Assembly (NCBI RefSeq): GCF_024362695.1
Contig: NC_065404.1
Span: 8,782,604-8,846,603, forward strand
Direction of reading: 5' to 3'
DNA: 64,000 nt
Origin: Pectinophora gossypiella
Taxonomy: Eukaryota > Arthropoda > Insecta > Lepidoptera > Gelechiidae
Shown here: one piece after another, positions 21,660 to 32,688 of the stretch
Numbering within the stretch: position 1 is the first letter of the stretch
Layout: each line of letters starts with the position of its first letter
Translations under genes and position numbers: made by a program
Notes under the pieces: generated by a model
The model's input: only the letters and a program-made list of their open reading frames with translations
Told to the model about the DNA's origin: nothing
Database searches by the model: none

Positions 21660-22583
21660 ATGGTGGAGCACGCGCTCGTCGACTGCTCCCAGGCGAGCGC
21701 CATGCAGACCCTGCCGCCGCCGCCGCCGCACGCGCACCGTGACGACGAGGAGGACCACCTCGCCGATGAATACGTGCAGAACTTTGAACTCGACCACCTC
21801 GAAGACCACCAGCAACTCAATGTCAAACGCGAGCCTCTTCGCGCGGGATGGCACGAGATAACCGAGGCCCCGCCGGCCTGCGCCCGCGCCTGTCGGCCGT
21901 GGCCGGATGCGGGACCCTACCCGCAGCCGCACGTCGCCGTCGCCGTGGACCCCAGCACTCCTCCGGAGACACCCCCGGCGGTCATCGGCCGCAGCCCCTG
22001 CCGCGCCGCCTTCGTCGACGACGTGCTTTGGTTGCCTAACATGCGGGAACCACTCGACATGCGCACCGTCCCTTGCGGGGCATTCGAGGAATGGGATCGT
22101 CGCGAGTGGCGCGAACAGGAACACCACCACAACATGCAACAAGTCGCCCTCCGCCCGGCGAGCTCGTGCTCCGGGCTCTCACCCCGGACCAGCCACCACC
22201 AGTCATATCAGCCATCTTCGTGTGGGGACGATCTCCTAAGCGACGAACAGCTGATGACTCTGAGCGTGAGGGAATTGAACAAACGCCTGCACGGGTTCCC
22301 GCGGGAGGATGTCACTCGGCTAAAGCAAAAGCGGCGCACGCTGAAGAACCGTGGATACGCGCAGAACTGCCGAAGCAAGCGACTGCAGCAGCGGCAGGAG
22401 CTCGAGATGACGAACCGGTCGCTGCAGAACGACCTGCACAAGATGCAGCTGCAGCTGGCGCGCGTGACGCACGAGTGCGACGTGCTGAAGCAGCGGCTGG
22501 CGCTGGTAGGGCGCGAGCACGTCGTGCCCAACCACGCACCGCCCACGCCGCACTCCTCACCGGAGTTCTTCTCGGAGCTCTGA
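21660..22583 (+). CDS. tj: Large Maf bZIP transcription factor (traffic jam / MafB-like)
   Basis: Intronless frame of 307 residues. Nuclear DNA-binding protein that recognises TGCTGA-type Maf elements as a dimer; the fly orthologue traffic jam acts in somatic cells of the gonad and in some neurons. EYVQNFELDHLE (residues 37-48) with VKREP after it matches the conserved N-terminal large-Maf activation segment. LLSDEQLMTLSVRELNKRL (192-210) is the Maf extended homology region. RLKQKRRTLKNRGYAQNCRS (220-239) with KRLQQ is the basic region, including the Maf-typical N-R-G-Y-A-x-N-C-R-S-K-R core. The leucine zipper has L248, L255, M262, V269, L276, V283. A proline-, histidine- and acid-rich linker lies between. 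Start: the ATG at 21660 is the first in frame; the one at 21702 is the alternative and would remove 14 residues. At 307 residues it is shorter than fly Tj. The gene sits in a GC-rich island unlike its AT-rich surroundings, and lack of introns is normal for large Mafs. Confidence 0.95.
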   Translation: MVEHALVDCSQASAMQTLPPPPPHAHRDDEEDHLADEYVQNFELDHLEDHQQLNVKREPLRAGWHEITEAPPACARACRPWPDAGPYPQPHVAVAVDPSTPPETPPAVIGRSPCRAAFVDDVLWLPNMREPLDMRTVPCGAFEEWDRREWREQEHHHNMQQVALRPASSCSGLSPRTSHHQSYQPSSCGDDLLSDEQLMTLSVRELNKRLHGFPREDVTRLKQKRRTLKNRGYAQNCRSKRLQQRQELEMTNRSLQNDLHKMQLQLARVTHECDVLKQRLALVGREHVVPNHAPPTPHSSPEFFSEL

Positions 22584-23003
22584 CGGCAGGGCGCGGCGTC
22601 GGCCCGCGGCGCCTCCGCCTCCGCCTGCGCCTGGCAGCGCTACTGAGGCCGCCGGCCCGCGCCGCCGCCGCCGCCGTCGACCGGCCGCGCCGCTCTTCAC
22701 TGCGTTTGAGCTTCTACCATCAGCTCTCTTGTGCTTTTGTTAAGTTTGAAATTTAATTATCATCAGTTCCAGTTTTATAGCTTTTTTTTATTAAGGTGGA
22801 ACTTTAGAGCCGTGATCGGCGTGCTCGTCTAATTCAACACCGTGTTAAATGTATGGTTGTGTCGTAAGATATGCATAGCTTCGTTACATATGTATTACTA
22901 AAATTATACATAAGTTAAAATGACTCAAATGATGGATAATGGAGTTACTGTAAATAGATATATTACGAATTACGAATATTATCTTTAGGATCTGTGTTTT
23001 CCT

Positions 23004-23009
23004 AATAAA
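23004..23009 (+). terminator. Polyadenylation signal of the Maf gene
   Basis: AATAAA about 420 bases after the stop at 22583, the first canonical signal downstream. The implied 3' UTR is AT-rich and free of recognisable transposons. Confidence 0.6.
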
Positions 23010-23332
23010 ATATTCATAAACTAAATCTTTTACTTATTTTTTGCTATTAAACAAACCTTACATAAGGCTACACTTTTCGTAATCCATACACGCAAGAAAT
23101 AAACAATAATAAAACATTTACAACAGCTTTATTGACGAATTAACTGAGTACCTATTTATATTATGTACCTACAACAATTTAACATTAACACGATTAAAAT
23201 ACTCAAAACTTTTATAATACATTTCCGCTTATAATCCATAAAATTGAATAGCTAGGTACTTACTTATAATATTTTTGCCACATTTTCTATCCATGAATCT
23301 TACATACTAATCTTACATAGTTCTGTCTGATC

Positions 23333-23690
23333 TAATGAGGGACTTTCCAGGCTACGTTCACCAAAAACAACGTAGATGACGTTGTAGAGCTTTAACGAGA
23401 TAATTACCTATTTTCCAAAATATAACGTATGGCAGAAGAAGTAATATCAAGAAAAAATAATTGTTGCTTGATATTAGGCTGATATTATGTAAGTATAGAA
23501 TTATGTTGCATATCTATATTGTTTCTCTTTATTTACATCAGAATAATAATGGGTGAAAGATGTAATTGTGCCTGCGTGTAATAAAAAGTGTCATCATTTA
23601 TACCCAAAACAAAGATAAAAGGCGCACATTTGTGTAATCCATGTAATTAGAAGGTTAAACAAAGGAAAAAATATACGACGCATTATTTAT
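23333..23690 (+). mobile_element. MITE family A, copy beyond the Maf gene
   Basis: The left terminus is intact: TAAT then GAGGGACTTTCCAGGCTACG. The interior has GATAATTACCTATTTTCC, ATGGCAGAAGAAGTAATATC, ATTGTTGCTTGATATTAGGC and GAATAATAATGGGTGAAAG, shared with the copies at 184 and 18593. The right terminus is diverged (CGACGCATTATTTATT instead of CAGCGCCATCTATTTT). Confidence 0.65.
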
Positions 23691-24784
23691 TATATTAGTT
23701 TTACGAATTTAAAGTCGTAAAAAAGTATGTTTTGTACTAAATGTACTAAATGTGATCCAACCTAGGAGCAGGATAAGATAGATTTATTGAAGCGAAGGTT
23801 GCTTACCAGCATGCCCTAATTTGCCCTACCGGGCAAATTGGAGATGTCTAGAAAAAGTTTAGTAAGTACCTACTCGATTTTTTCCAGATTATAATTATGA
23901 TAATATTTAACTTTTTATTTATATATACTTACATAAATAGTTAACTAAGTACCTACTTCCTCAAAAACTCAATATCTACCTACTCAGGCTGCGAGCATAC
24001 TCGTATTTGGTATGAAGTTATAGGTAAGTATCTATTGATTTACAATGGACATTAAGTTTGAAAATACGGTGTAGGCATTGAATCCAATGACTTGAATAAG
24101 TATGATTGTGCAATGTAGCATGTCAGACGCATGCGATTGCTCAAGAGTTGCTGAAACCAGGTCATCTGTCCGGCTAAGTATATTATAAGTTGCAAATTCA
24201 GCTGTTTAATTAACATCGATACCTAACCGATGCCCGTAACACAGAAATAACTTATTTTCGTATAATAAAAGATAAATTTCTTGAGGCGAAGGTTGCTGGT
24301 GATGTTCTTAGAAAAAGTTGAGGACGATCTACTCTGAACCCGCGTACATATATGAAACGATTCATGAATGTGGAGGAGGTAAGAGAAGTGTATCCTAATC
24401 GAAGCAATCGAATATCATAATCTCTGCTTACCTCGGTGGGAAATAGGTGCGAGTTCATGTAATGTACCTATTTTTACCGACTTCAAAAAAGGAGGAGGTT
24501 CTCAATTCGACCGTATATTTTTTTTTTTTTTTTGAAGACGCATTTGCTTTCTTATTATGTCATATGAAGTGAAGTGAGATAGTTATCATGTACTTATACC
24601 TATAGTTACATAATAGTTCATCATTTAGGCTTTTGCATCCCCTCGGACTTTTCTGTCTTCTTGGCTCTGGTAGGTTATAGTTCTATAGAGCTCTTGGCAT
24701 TTACCTGCAGTGGAGCAGCGTGGGGCTTGTCCCATCCGTTTTTCTATAGACAGGCCCGCTATTTAATAGTAATACTATAGACAC

Positions 24785-24925
24785 ATATATAAGCATATGC
24801 CCGTTATCCCGACTGGGGTAGGCAGAGACACAAAAAACAGAAGGCTTTCACAACCCATATGGGAAAAGAGATGTAGCTACTCTTGATTAGCAGTCCCAAG
24901 ATGGATACGATGAACCTTATGGGGA
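24785..24925 (+). repeat. Dispersed repeat (CCGTTATCC...GGGTAGGCAGAGA family)
   Basis: ATGCCCGTTATCCCGACTGG, GGTAGGCAGAGACACA and a later GATACGATGAACC-type block recur at 36193-36350 and 40951-41069, with shorter traces near 26120 and 37540. It is a common lepidopteran interspersed repeat of unclear class; copies here are all partial. Confidence 0.5.
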
Positions 24926-25088
24926 GACCGCATCACCTTTAATAATTTTTTTTCTCTTGTTTGTATTTTATTAATAATGTATTAAACGACACAATTCCTC
25001 GGTTGGTTAGTTTCATAATAAATTCGAATATTTCGGTTTTTACGATAGGAAGTAAGACGTAGGGTGTTATGAATTACATTTCGATATA

Positions 25089-25323
25089 TACAGGGTGTTA
25101 AAGACATTGTAATGAAAACTGAAGGATCATTCAAACTATGATTTTGAGTTGATATCAAGTGAAATTTTCTGTCGCAAAAGTATGGAATTGAAAATACTTA
25201 ATAAAAAAAAAACACTAAAATTGGCATGAATTTTCCGACATGAAATTCTGCTTGATATTAACTCAGAATCATGGTCTGAATCATCGCCCTCAGTATTCGT
25301 TACAATGTCACCAACACCCTGTA
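25089..25323. mobile_element. MITE family B, complete palindromic copy
   Basis: Opens TACAGGGTGTTAAAGACATT and closes ATGTCACCAACACCCTGTA. Arms are complementary through TGAGTTGATATCAAGTG and CTTGATATTAACTCAGAATC. At 235 bp with ends in CAGGGTG flanked by TA, it matches the full copy at 19615. Confidence 0.75.
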
Positions 25324-25600
25324 CGTCAACTGTTATGTGTCCATATTATGTGACACGTGATGATGTCAATTAACACGTCACTCTTGGGATGGTAAGCTGC
25401 ATGAAACATTCTAAAGCATATATGCAAAGAACGTGCGTCTGCGCAGTACAATCGATCAGTGTCCGTGAATAACGGATAATAGAAAATTACAGATCTCGTA
25501 TGACGGATATCGGATATAGTGTGCAAGCTACAAATGGTTCTACGACCACTTCGGATCCTTCATTCTCGGACACGGCTCGAATGTACTGCGAAAACCTAAA

Positions 25601-25820
25601 CAGTGTTACTACAAAACACATACTAAAAATAAACTAGGTTTGAAATAGTATTTCGCGCCGCGAAAGAAGTCGGCGGATTTTAATGAAACTAACTTGACAA
25701 GTCATAATTATTCTATGCAGAATCTGCGACAGTAGCGCCGCGGCCTTCGGGACTTCTTTCGTATACGGATTATATTTTAAACATAGTTTATCTTTCAGTC
25801 TTTGTTTTGTAGTAACACTG
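25601..25820. mobile_element. 220-bp TIR element, termini CAGTGTTACTACAAAACA
   Basis: A perfect 18-bp terminal inverted repeat: CAGTGTTACTACAAAACA (25601-25618) and TGTTTTGTAGTAACACTG (25803-25820). A second inverted pair inside, CGAAAGAAGT and ACTTCTTTCG, gives subterminal symmetry. CAGTG-type ends recall hAT elements, but I could not read an 8-bp target duplication, so the superfamily is open. Confidence 0.7.
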
Positions 25821-25945
25821 AGCGTATTTTTTACCTTTGGTGGGTTGCTCTTGGCCCCAGACTTGCTCGAAGGCATTGAAAAGGCCCAGAAGGTGCCTGT
25901 TCACTCTGGCCTTGAAAGCGTGAAGAAGTTTGAAGCGTGTCTTCA
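25821..25945 (-). pseudogene. Possible C-terminal scrap of a non-LTR retrotransposon protein
   Basis: On the minus strand, a frame with FKLLHAFKARVNRHLLGLFN reads openly to the border of the TIR element at 25820. Short basic FKxRVNRHL endings remind me of the extreme C-terminus of some Jockey-type reverse transcriptases. No catalytic motif is present, so this could equally be chance. Confidence 0.25.
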
Positions 25946-26186
25946 TTTATTTAATTTAAATAAGTATGATATCGATAGTTAGGTATAAACAGGATACTTA
26001 CATTGTTGCAAGACATAGTAATCGTAATTTAATACGCAGTTGTTAGTAGGTATTATGAGCTACTAGTCAGAACGTCTCATGTTCGGCGATAGCGAAACTA
26101 TGCATTATAACATACATAAGTACATAAAATTACGCCCACGTGATCCCTAATGGGGTGGACACAACCAATTCAATTCAATTTGCAGA

Positions 26187-26305
26187 CAGGGGGGCTAAAA
26201 ATACCACATCGAAGCAATTCATCTTTTATTGTAATTTGACTAAAATGTCAAATAGCAATATTGCTTTTTAAGATGAATTGCTTCGATGTGGTATTTTTTC
26301 ACTTA
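26187..26305. mobile_element. MITE family C, compact copy
   Basis: Arms at 26197-26226 (ATACCACATCGAAGCAATTC) and 26270-26299 (AAGATGAATTGCTTCGATGT) are complementary around a ~45-base centre containing TTTGACTAAAATGTCAAAT. The outer left edge is CAGGGGGG, as in the copies at 32546 and 36351. Confidence 0.7.
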
Positions 26306-26742
26306 ACTAAGTTTCACTGCATTAGAAAAAATCCTCCATCGGGTTACAATGGACAATGCTATGCTCAGGGATGTTACTCCACCAGACAGGGACAACCCTC
26401 AGCCACTTCTAATATATGCCTTAACACGGATATTGAACCGCTTGGTGATAGGTTACTAGTTCATCGTTCATAGATAGCTCATCATGTATGGAAGAGCATG
26501 ACGTCCTAGTTCTTAGCACAACCGGGACACTCTGAGTTACCTTACCGCATAAGTATGCGCGAGTCAGATAATCCGTGCTCAACCTTACTCCTTAGCGGCT
26601 TATGACCATTTAGACTAAAGTAAGACCCAGAGGGGGTGAGGTAAATCTAGCTCGGTGTTCGATACGAATTGGTGCGGAGCGGAGAGTTACCATTCTACAG
26701 ACAATATTATTCTTTATTCTAGAATCTTATAGTCGCTTATAC

Positions 26743-26972
26743 TAGTGGAGTCAATAAAGCCGGAATAAACTTCTAGTTTGCCAGGGACAGGTCTGATTTT
26801 GAAGATTTTTTCTTTTGTAGGGATAGTTTTTATATCATTTAAAATCAAAAACATCTTGAGTGGGATAAAGAAATAATATTATAAAAAACTACCCCTACAA
26901 AAGAAAAAAAAAACATCAAAATCGGACCTGTCTCTGGCCAGCTAGAAGTGAAGCCCTTTATTGACTCCACTA
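26743..26972. mobile_element. 230-bp TIR element (GTGGAGTCAATAAAG)
   Basis: Left end TAGTGGAGTCAATAAAG and right end CTTTATTGACTCCACTA are inverted, and inverted similarity continues inward (GGGACAGGTCTGATTTTGA versus TCAAAATCGGACCTGTCTC; CTTTTGTAGGGATAG versus CTACCCCTACAAAAG). A TA lies at each edge, consistent with a mariner-type TA duplication. No frame inside. Confidence 0.75.
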
Positions 26973-27437
26973 TACGGTTGTACCCCCAGGACGACAAGTA
27001 TCTTTTTTTTGGGCACGCATTCTGTATATTTTGTTTTGATTCCCAGACCAGGAGAGAAGTTCTCCGTCATGGTGACGCCTAGGAAAGCAGCCAACTTATC
27101 AGCTTTTCGACTCTCTCTCCAAATTGAAAAAAGTGCAGATGTAAGCAAAAAAAAAATAACATAGCTGGTGAGTAGTATTTAATATACACTTCTGCCTGTC
27201 CTTTTGGGGATACAGGCGTGATACTATGTTGTTGTTTGTTATTGTTATTTTAAAGATTTTGTCCATCCACATTTACAAGTTTCAACCAAACGTTTCATAC
27301 ATTCGAATTTATACCGAGAGCGATGAAATTAGGCGTAATATAACCAAGTCACTGAAGCCTGAAATGTGTCTATAGTACCTACATGCTACATAGTTACTTG
27401 GATGCTACGGCACTTGTACTACGGTTGTATTGCGTAC

Positions 27438-27472
27438 GGCGAGGGGCGTGTCTCTTTCCGACACGCCTCGCC
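27438..27472. repeat. GC-rich hairpin
   Basis: GGCGAGGGGCGTGTC and GACACGCCTCGCC pair with a 2-base bulge around a 7-base loop. It stands in a short GC-rich island with no gene. Confidence 0.5.
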
Positions 27473-27931
27473 AGAAAGAGACGACGATAGCCCCGCCCAT
27501 TCGCGCCACCACCTAAATTTTACCCTTCACTTATCAACCACGCTCGCCCAACCACCCTAAACACTTACCTTTAAGGTTGAAATTGAAGAGAAACTGGTAT
27601 TATAGACAGTAAAATAAAATTGTAGTAGTAAAGCACAGCCACCCACGATCTCTTCTCTTGTTCGTAGTGTGGTTTATATGAAACATAGTTATGCATAGAT
27701 TCTTGTCTGGAGGAATAAAAGTTAAAGACCAGATGGAGAGAGTACAACTATAAGAGAGATTGTCATTCTGCCGTATTAGGTATTTTGGTTTGTAACTTAA
27801 AATAGTGTATTTTCAGAATTTAGAAAAGTTCGAAAATTCTTTTGTAAATGAATTTCCAAATTTTCGGGAAAGTAATGTCAATATATCATATTTAAAAAAT
27901 AAGCTGTACTTCAAATGCGTAGTTGTAAAAT

Positions 27932-28243
27932 AGCCTCCGTGGTCTAGTGGTTAGACCGTTAGGGTTACGATCTAGGTTCGATTCCCAATGGGGACATTAT
28001 GAAAATTACTTTGTGAGACTACTTTGTTTAGTAAGGACCTTGCAGGCTTGAATCACCTGATTGTTCCAAAAAGTAAGATGATTCCGTGCTTCGGATGGCA
28101 CGTTAAGCCGTTGGCTATTAGCCGTAAAAACGTCACCAACCCACAGTAGAGCAACGTGGAATATGCATCATGCCCCCTCCGGTTAATTGAGGGGAGCCTT
28201 GTGCCCAGCAGTGGGACGTATATGGGCTGTTTATGTTTTGTGT
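27932..28243 (+). mobile_element. tRNA-derived SINE, second copy
   Basis: AGCCTCCGTGGTCTAGTGG head with an intact A box. The B box GTTCGATTC is present, but about 8-10 bases before it are deleted relative to the 11772 copy. The central CCGTGCTTCGGATGGCACG block and 3' GTGCCCAGCAGTGGGACG are kept. Flanks GTAGTTGTAAAA and GTAGTTAAAAAA may be a decayed target duplication, so this copy is older. Confidence 0.85.
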
Positions 28244-29437
28244 TATGTAGTTAAAAAAATATATTGCCACATTTAAGTAGTGCGATCTTTAATGCACAGT
28301 TCATATAGGTATAAAAATTCCTAACTTCTGTTATAAAGTCTCCCATATTTATTCTTTCCCAGCTCCAAGATAAGGCTGTCATGCAAATGGAGGCCTGTTA
28401 ATGAAGTCGACGAGAATTATGGCCATTGTTAGTGCGGGTCCAGCAATGTAATGGCCCATTTTGTAGGCATACATCATAATAATATATGGCACATTACATA
28501 TACAGTGCTATTGGACTGCATTTCGGTGTGGGAATTTATGATAATTATATGTACCATTGGCCATGCGGCCATTGGGCAGAAGACCTCTGGACAATATTGT
28601 GGGCTTTAATATTTTACAGGAAAGAAAGAAGAACGCATTTCGTTTGTCATTGCGGCAGCCTGCGTCCACAGCGTAGCAATACCGTAGCAGCGTAGCACAG
28701 GCTACGTCACATGTATAATATTAAAGGATTCTTTATAAACCACAAAAATTACAACTAGTGAAAATATACAATCAACTACGAATAACATAGTTATCGTGGT
28801 AGGCAATATTTAGTGGTATAAATAGATAAAAGTATATGTCGTTTATGTGGTGGAAGCGAGGGTGCGATGGCCGGGCGTTGTGATGAGCCAGCACCGCTCG
28901 CTGCGACGCGGCACATTTTTCTAGTGGCAAGGTCGGAGCCAGCTCTGACGTCACCATTACACTCTACTTTCCATTTTCTGAGCTTACCTGACTGTCGCAA
29001 TGGCATTTATTTACTAAAAGTTTCATTGCCATAGTTTCTGTACCTTTTTATAATTTTGATCCTAAAAAATATTCCTATTTAAATAGTGCTTATATTTATA
29101 TATATCATATAGATTTATTACTAAAAGTCATCTGGATCCGCAAACAAGAAAAAATAATATAAGTAGTCATTTCGTAACGGACAGTTGGACATGTCCTCAT
29201 CGGTAATTTCTTACAGCCTAATTTGTTTGGCTGTTTGACAAATTTGTATTGTAAGCAAACAGTCAAGAGAGAGTTCTCGGAAATTGATTTTTCACTCACT
29301 CCTATAATTCATCTTGGTAGGTTCAGATGAAGTCAGAAGTAACCTACAGCTACTCCAAGTTAATCGCTAAAGACGTGGTGGATTTAATCTAGAAATCGAC
29401 ATCTTCTACTATACTTAACCTCTCATATGCCGAGATA

Positions 29438-29468
29438 CCAGACACAATAGATTTTACATTGTGTCTGG
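29438..29468. repeat. Perfect 11-bp hairpin
   Basis: CCAGACACAAT (29438-29448) and ATTGTGTCTGG (29458-29468) with a 9-base loop. No associated gene. Confidence 0.5.
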
Positions 29469-30006
29469 TCGAGATCCGCGTTCCGGCGTTCGAAAGATTA
29501 AGCATAATAAATTTTGGTTAATGTACGTATTTTCCTATAAAGGCAGTATTTGAAGAATGTGTAAAAACAAGACAAGCCTCGTGGTACTCGCTTTATATTA
29601 GTGGCACAAAAAGGGCTGATGGCAGCGCACGGCGGCCGGCGAGCTTCGCGCTGAGCCAGCAATGCTGGGTCGGCAGGGTCGCGCGGTCGATACCCCGGGC
29701 CCCTCCACACTGCCGCGTCACACAATCAAAAACAGATCATATTTTTGGCTTACAATAACATGTAAAAAGGTAATTTATAAATTACATTGTTCTAAATTGA
29801 AAACGAAAAGAAAAAATAACTATTTATAACAGGTGGGTTTATTTTTGGTAAGTATGTTTTTTTTTCTAAGGCACTGCGTTAAGTTTACAGACTATGGCAA
29901 ACGCGACCTGTTATGTTAAATTTTAATAACTTTAACAAATAATGAAAATTTGTAAGTTGGTGGCTTTTCAAGTTATAAGTACATACCTTTTATTTGATTT
30001 TCTTTT

Positions 30007-30148
30007 CGCTAACACAGTTGGCTGGACCATTATAGACGGCGATACGGCTCACCATCTATCCGGTTGGTCTAACAGCAAGCTCAGTGAGGTGTACTTAGTT
30101 TACCTTGCGATGGATGTACCTCTGACTACCCCAATTGCAATATATAGT
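30007..30148 (+). repeat. Dispersed repeat (GACGGCGATACGGCTCACC family)
   Basis: TATAGACGGCGATACGGCTC, ATCCGGTTGGTCTAACAG and GATGTACCTCTGACTACCCC recur at 34801-34892 and 45407-45541. It is a widespread lepidopteran repeat. The 78-codon frame from 29942 that starts with a signal-peptide-like stretch runs through this repeat and is not a gene. Confidence 0.6.
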
Positions 30149-30677
30149 TTTTTGTTATATAAGTTAATTTGTCAGTAGTTAGTATGGAACTTTTTAACTT
30201 ACAATTTAATTGCGTAATTAGAAATAAATTAAATTGTAAAATATATTATGTTTTGTTTCAATAAAGCAATAAAATACTTAAATATATGCTTCATAATATT
30301 ACAATCTAAGCCTATAAGCTAATAAGAAATTTATCTTTAACCTAAAATACCATAAATAAAATATGAATTCCGAGTTTGTCCATTGATACTTTCTACTATT
30401 AATGGATTCAGCTTAATTTAAAGGGAAGACACTTTGTTCACGTGTTTTTAAATACACATCTCGATCACCGATTTTTATTGTTCCAGTTATTTCGTTACAA
30501 TAAACTGTACAATTATGTGTAAAAGATATAATAAATAGACTCAATTTGAACTGCAAGTCAGCTTTATACAACTGCAAGTTACAACCGTATTCTATTGCTG
30601 TTGGTTGTAGTACATTTGTGGCTGTGCAGTTATGCCCATTGCACGAATATTGCATTCCAACAATTTATCAACTTATC

Positions 30678-31009
30678 ATCTTCTTCTTATCGTGTGGGTT
30701 GTGAGGTGGATTACCAAACTAATCAATCTTGGTGTCAAGGTTATTATTGAGCCGCCAAAAGCTCCTGACATGGCTAAGGTAACGATTACATACTTACATC
30801 AGTAGGTAGTCACCGGGACTAGCGGCTTAATGTGCCTTCCGAAGCATGGATCATATTACTTTCGGACAATCAGGTGATCATTCTATAATGTCCTAATCAA
30901 ACTAGGGATCACAAAGTGATTTTTGTGATATGTGGATTCCCCACCTGGATTCGAACCTGGGGCCTCCGGATCTTGAAGCCAACGATCAACCACTGGATCA
31001 CGGAGGCCG
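30678..31009 (-). mobile_element. tRNA-derived SINE, minus strand
   Basis: On the minus strand it begins GGCCTCCGTGATCCAGTGG (degraded A box), with CAGGTTCGAATCC as B box, the central domain and a 3' end GGTAATCCACCTCACAACC then AAGAAGAAGAT. The 3' half is the type also found at 12474, 13992 and 44758, different from the GCAGTGGAGCAGCG type at 11772. Confidence 0.8.
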
Positions 31010-31039
31010 CTACCAACCTATACTTAGCTAGCATAGGTC

Positions 31040-31470
31040 TCTCTATTTAAGAGCTGCGCTCTTGTCGGTGGAGTAATCGCCTTCATTACTCCATAGATAG
31101 GGCGTGTAGAACGGTGGTTGCCTCAATCGCCTTCCGTTCCGCAGCACACCGACGACTTTCTCAATCGGTGATGTTCTAGCTAGAGCCCTACCAGAATCCA
31201 TTTCCTCGGCCTCCAACCAGTACTGAAACCGCTGCTGCCCGGCATCAGGGGTGCGCTTTTGAAGTAGCGGCGCCTACTCGCTACGTCACAAGATCGTCAT
31301 AGAACCTAAGTAGCATTTTATAGATTAGCCCGTCCCAGTGAGCTACCCACTACGTTCTGCTAATCCTGTCGCTGTTTAGTCGGGGACTGCTTATTTTTAT
31401 ATTCGCAGCTAACCATCATATCTGATGGCCGTTCCACTATCTGTGGACCCCGTAGATGGCCTACAGCTCA
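31040..31470 (-). repeat. Unclassified repeat with CACCGACAAGAGCG 3' end
   Basis: Read on the minus strand, its 3' end is ACCGACAAGAGCGCAGCTCT, the same as the tails at 486 and 757. Upstream are moderately GC-rich blocks such as GAACGGAAGGCGATTGAGG and AAAAGCGCACCCCTGATG. It is probably the longest remnant here of that retroposon family. No open frame of use remains. Confidence 0.4.
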
Positions 31471-32545
31471 GCCTACAATAGCCTAGCATAGGTAGTTTAC
31501 CATAAATAACAAGATGATGTGAACTAGGTGAAACATTACATAGGTAGTTGTGATGTTGTTTTGTTTTCTGTGACCTCTAAAAAGCAAAGAGACTGTTGCT
31601 TTCGTCGATGGTAGACTGCTGAGTGGATCACTGACGCAGCGCTGACGACGCCTGACGGCAGTGTGCCGGCTGGGGGAATACTGAGCTAATCGATATGGGA
31701 GTCATTTTACACAGAGAAACAGCTAAAGTTTTACTATTTACACAATGTAGACAACATTGACCGGATCTGTAAAATCTTATATCATACTTAAGTAAGTATC
31801 GTACTCTGTTTACAAGATATTAGGCCTATTGTGTTTATTATTTATTTACTTATTAAAAAAAAAACATGCGGCTTATAGACAATTAGCCCAAAACACTAGC
31901 AAGTCATTATTTGGGAAATTATGAATTGCTGATTACTAAACAAAGACAGATCTAGAGGTGACAAAAAAAGTTTTCTTTTTTCTATTTAAGTAACTTATTT
32001 AAGAATTTTGTAAAGAAAAATGTGTCTTTTTATAACTACTTAATATGTAAAACTGGAGTATTTGAGATAACAATACAAACGTTGGTAGTAAAATTTCGTA
32101 GTACATGTTTCAGAGTTGAGTCTGGGAGAGGAGAGGCGCGCGGGCGCGAGCGGGGCGGGGGCGCGCGGGGCGCGCGGCCAGGATCGCTAACTAGACAGTA
32201 TTGCCAATCGATAGGTCGTTACTTGAGCGCCCACCCCGGACACGCGCGACTCATCACTTTAGATGCTGCCACGTCAGGTCACTCTCCTTTTCCCGATGTC
32301 CTTCAAATTAGCTTTGTAGGTCAGGTCTCCAAGCCCACGTGGTGTTGTTGACGCGATCACGTCTGGATCACGAGTCAGCAAGCGGCGACCACCTGCGGCT
32401 GCGACTGCTGAACACTTTGTTCTCACTCAGACTGTTTACGTCTGCCGCATCATTCATCTACGTGCTTTCCGGTGAAGTTTCACGTAGATGTCGCTAGGTA
32501 GGTGCCTACTAATACCTGCCCAATGTTATCGCAATGCATTCGTCA

Positions 32546-32688
32546 CCAGGGGGTTTAAAAAGGCTACATTCATTGGTTCTATTTGATATTTGTTGATATT
32601 TGCGCACTTAGTACTTTCAAATGCGCAAATGTCAAATTGCTTTTTGGATGATTTAATTCAATATGGCATTTTAGACCCGCGAGACGCC
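32546..32688. mobile_element. MITE family C, diverged copy
   Basis: Edge CCAGGGGGTTTAAAAAGGC, an internal ATTTGCGCACTTAGTACTTT, AATGCGCAAATGTCAAATTG and the right edge TTTTAGACCCGCGAGACGCC correspond block by block to the 36351 copy without its inserted SINE. Confidence 0.6.

Larger units (their letters stand above)
22584..30006. other. Maf 3' flank and intergenic repeats
   Basis: After the Maf 3' UTR no supported gene is present. It holds MITEs at 23333, 25089, 25601, 26187 and 26743, a SINE at 27932, dispersed repeats at 24785 and 26340-26700, and hairpins at 27438 and 29438. Two GC-rich patches (28850-28945 and 29610-29710) are not repeats within this window. The open frame over the second (minus strand, 29498-29725) shows no family resemblance. 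Confidence 0.5.

Noticed and set aside
21516..22142. 208-codon minus-strand frame, and other frames, overlapping the Maf gene
   Set aside because: GC-rich codon use in the + strand gene keeps several shadow frames open. Only the + frame has the EYVQNF and bZIP motifs.
29942..30178. 78-codon frame with signal-peptide-like start
   Set aside because: Most of it is a dispersed repeat also present at 34801 and 45407.
32022..32351. 109-codon Arg/Gly-rich frame
   Set aside because: Low-complexity translation of a GC-rich island without any domain.
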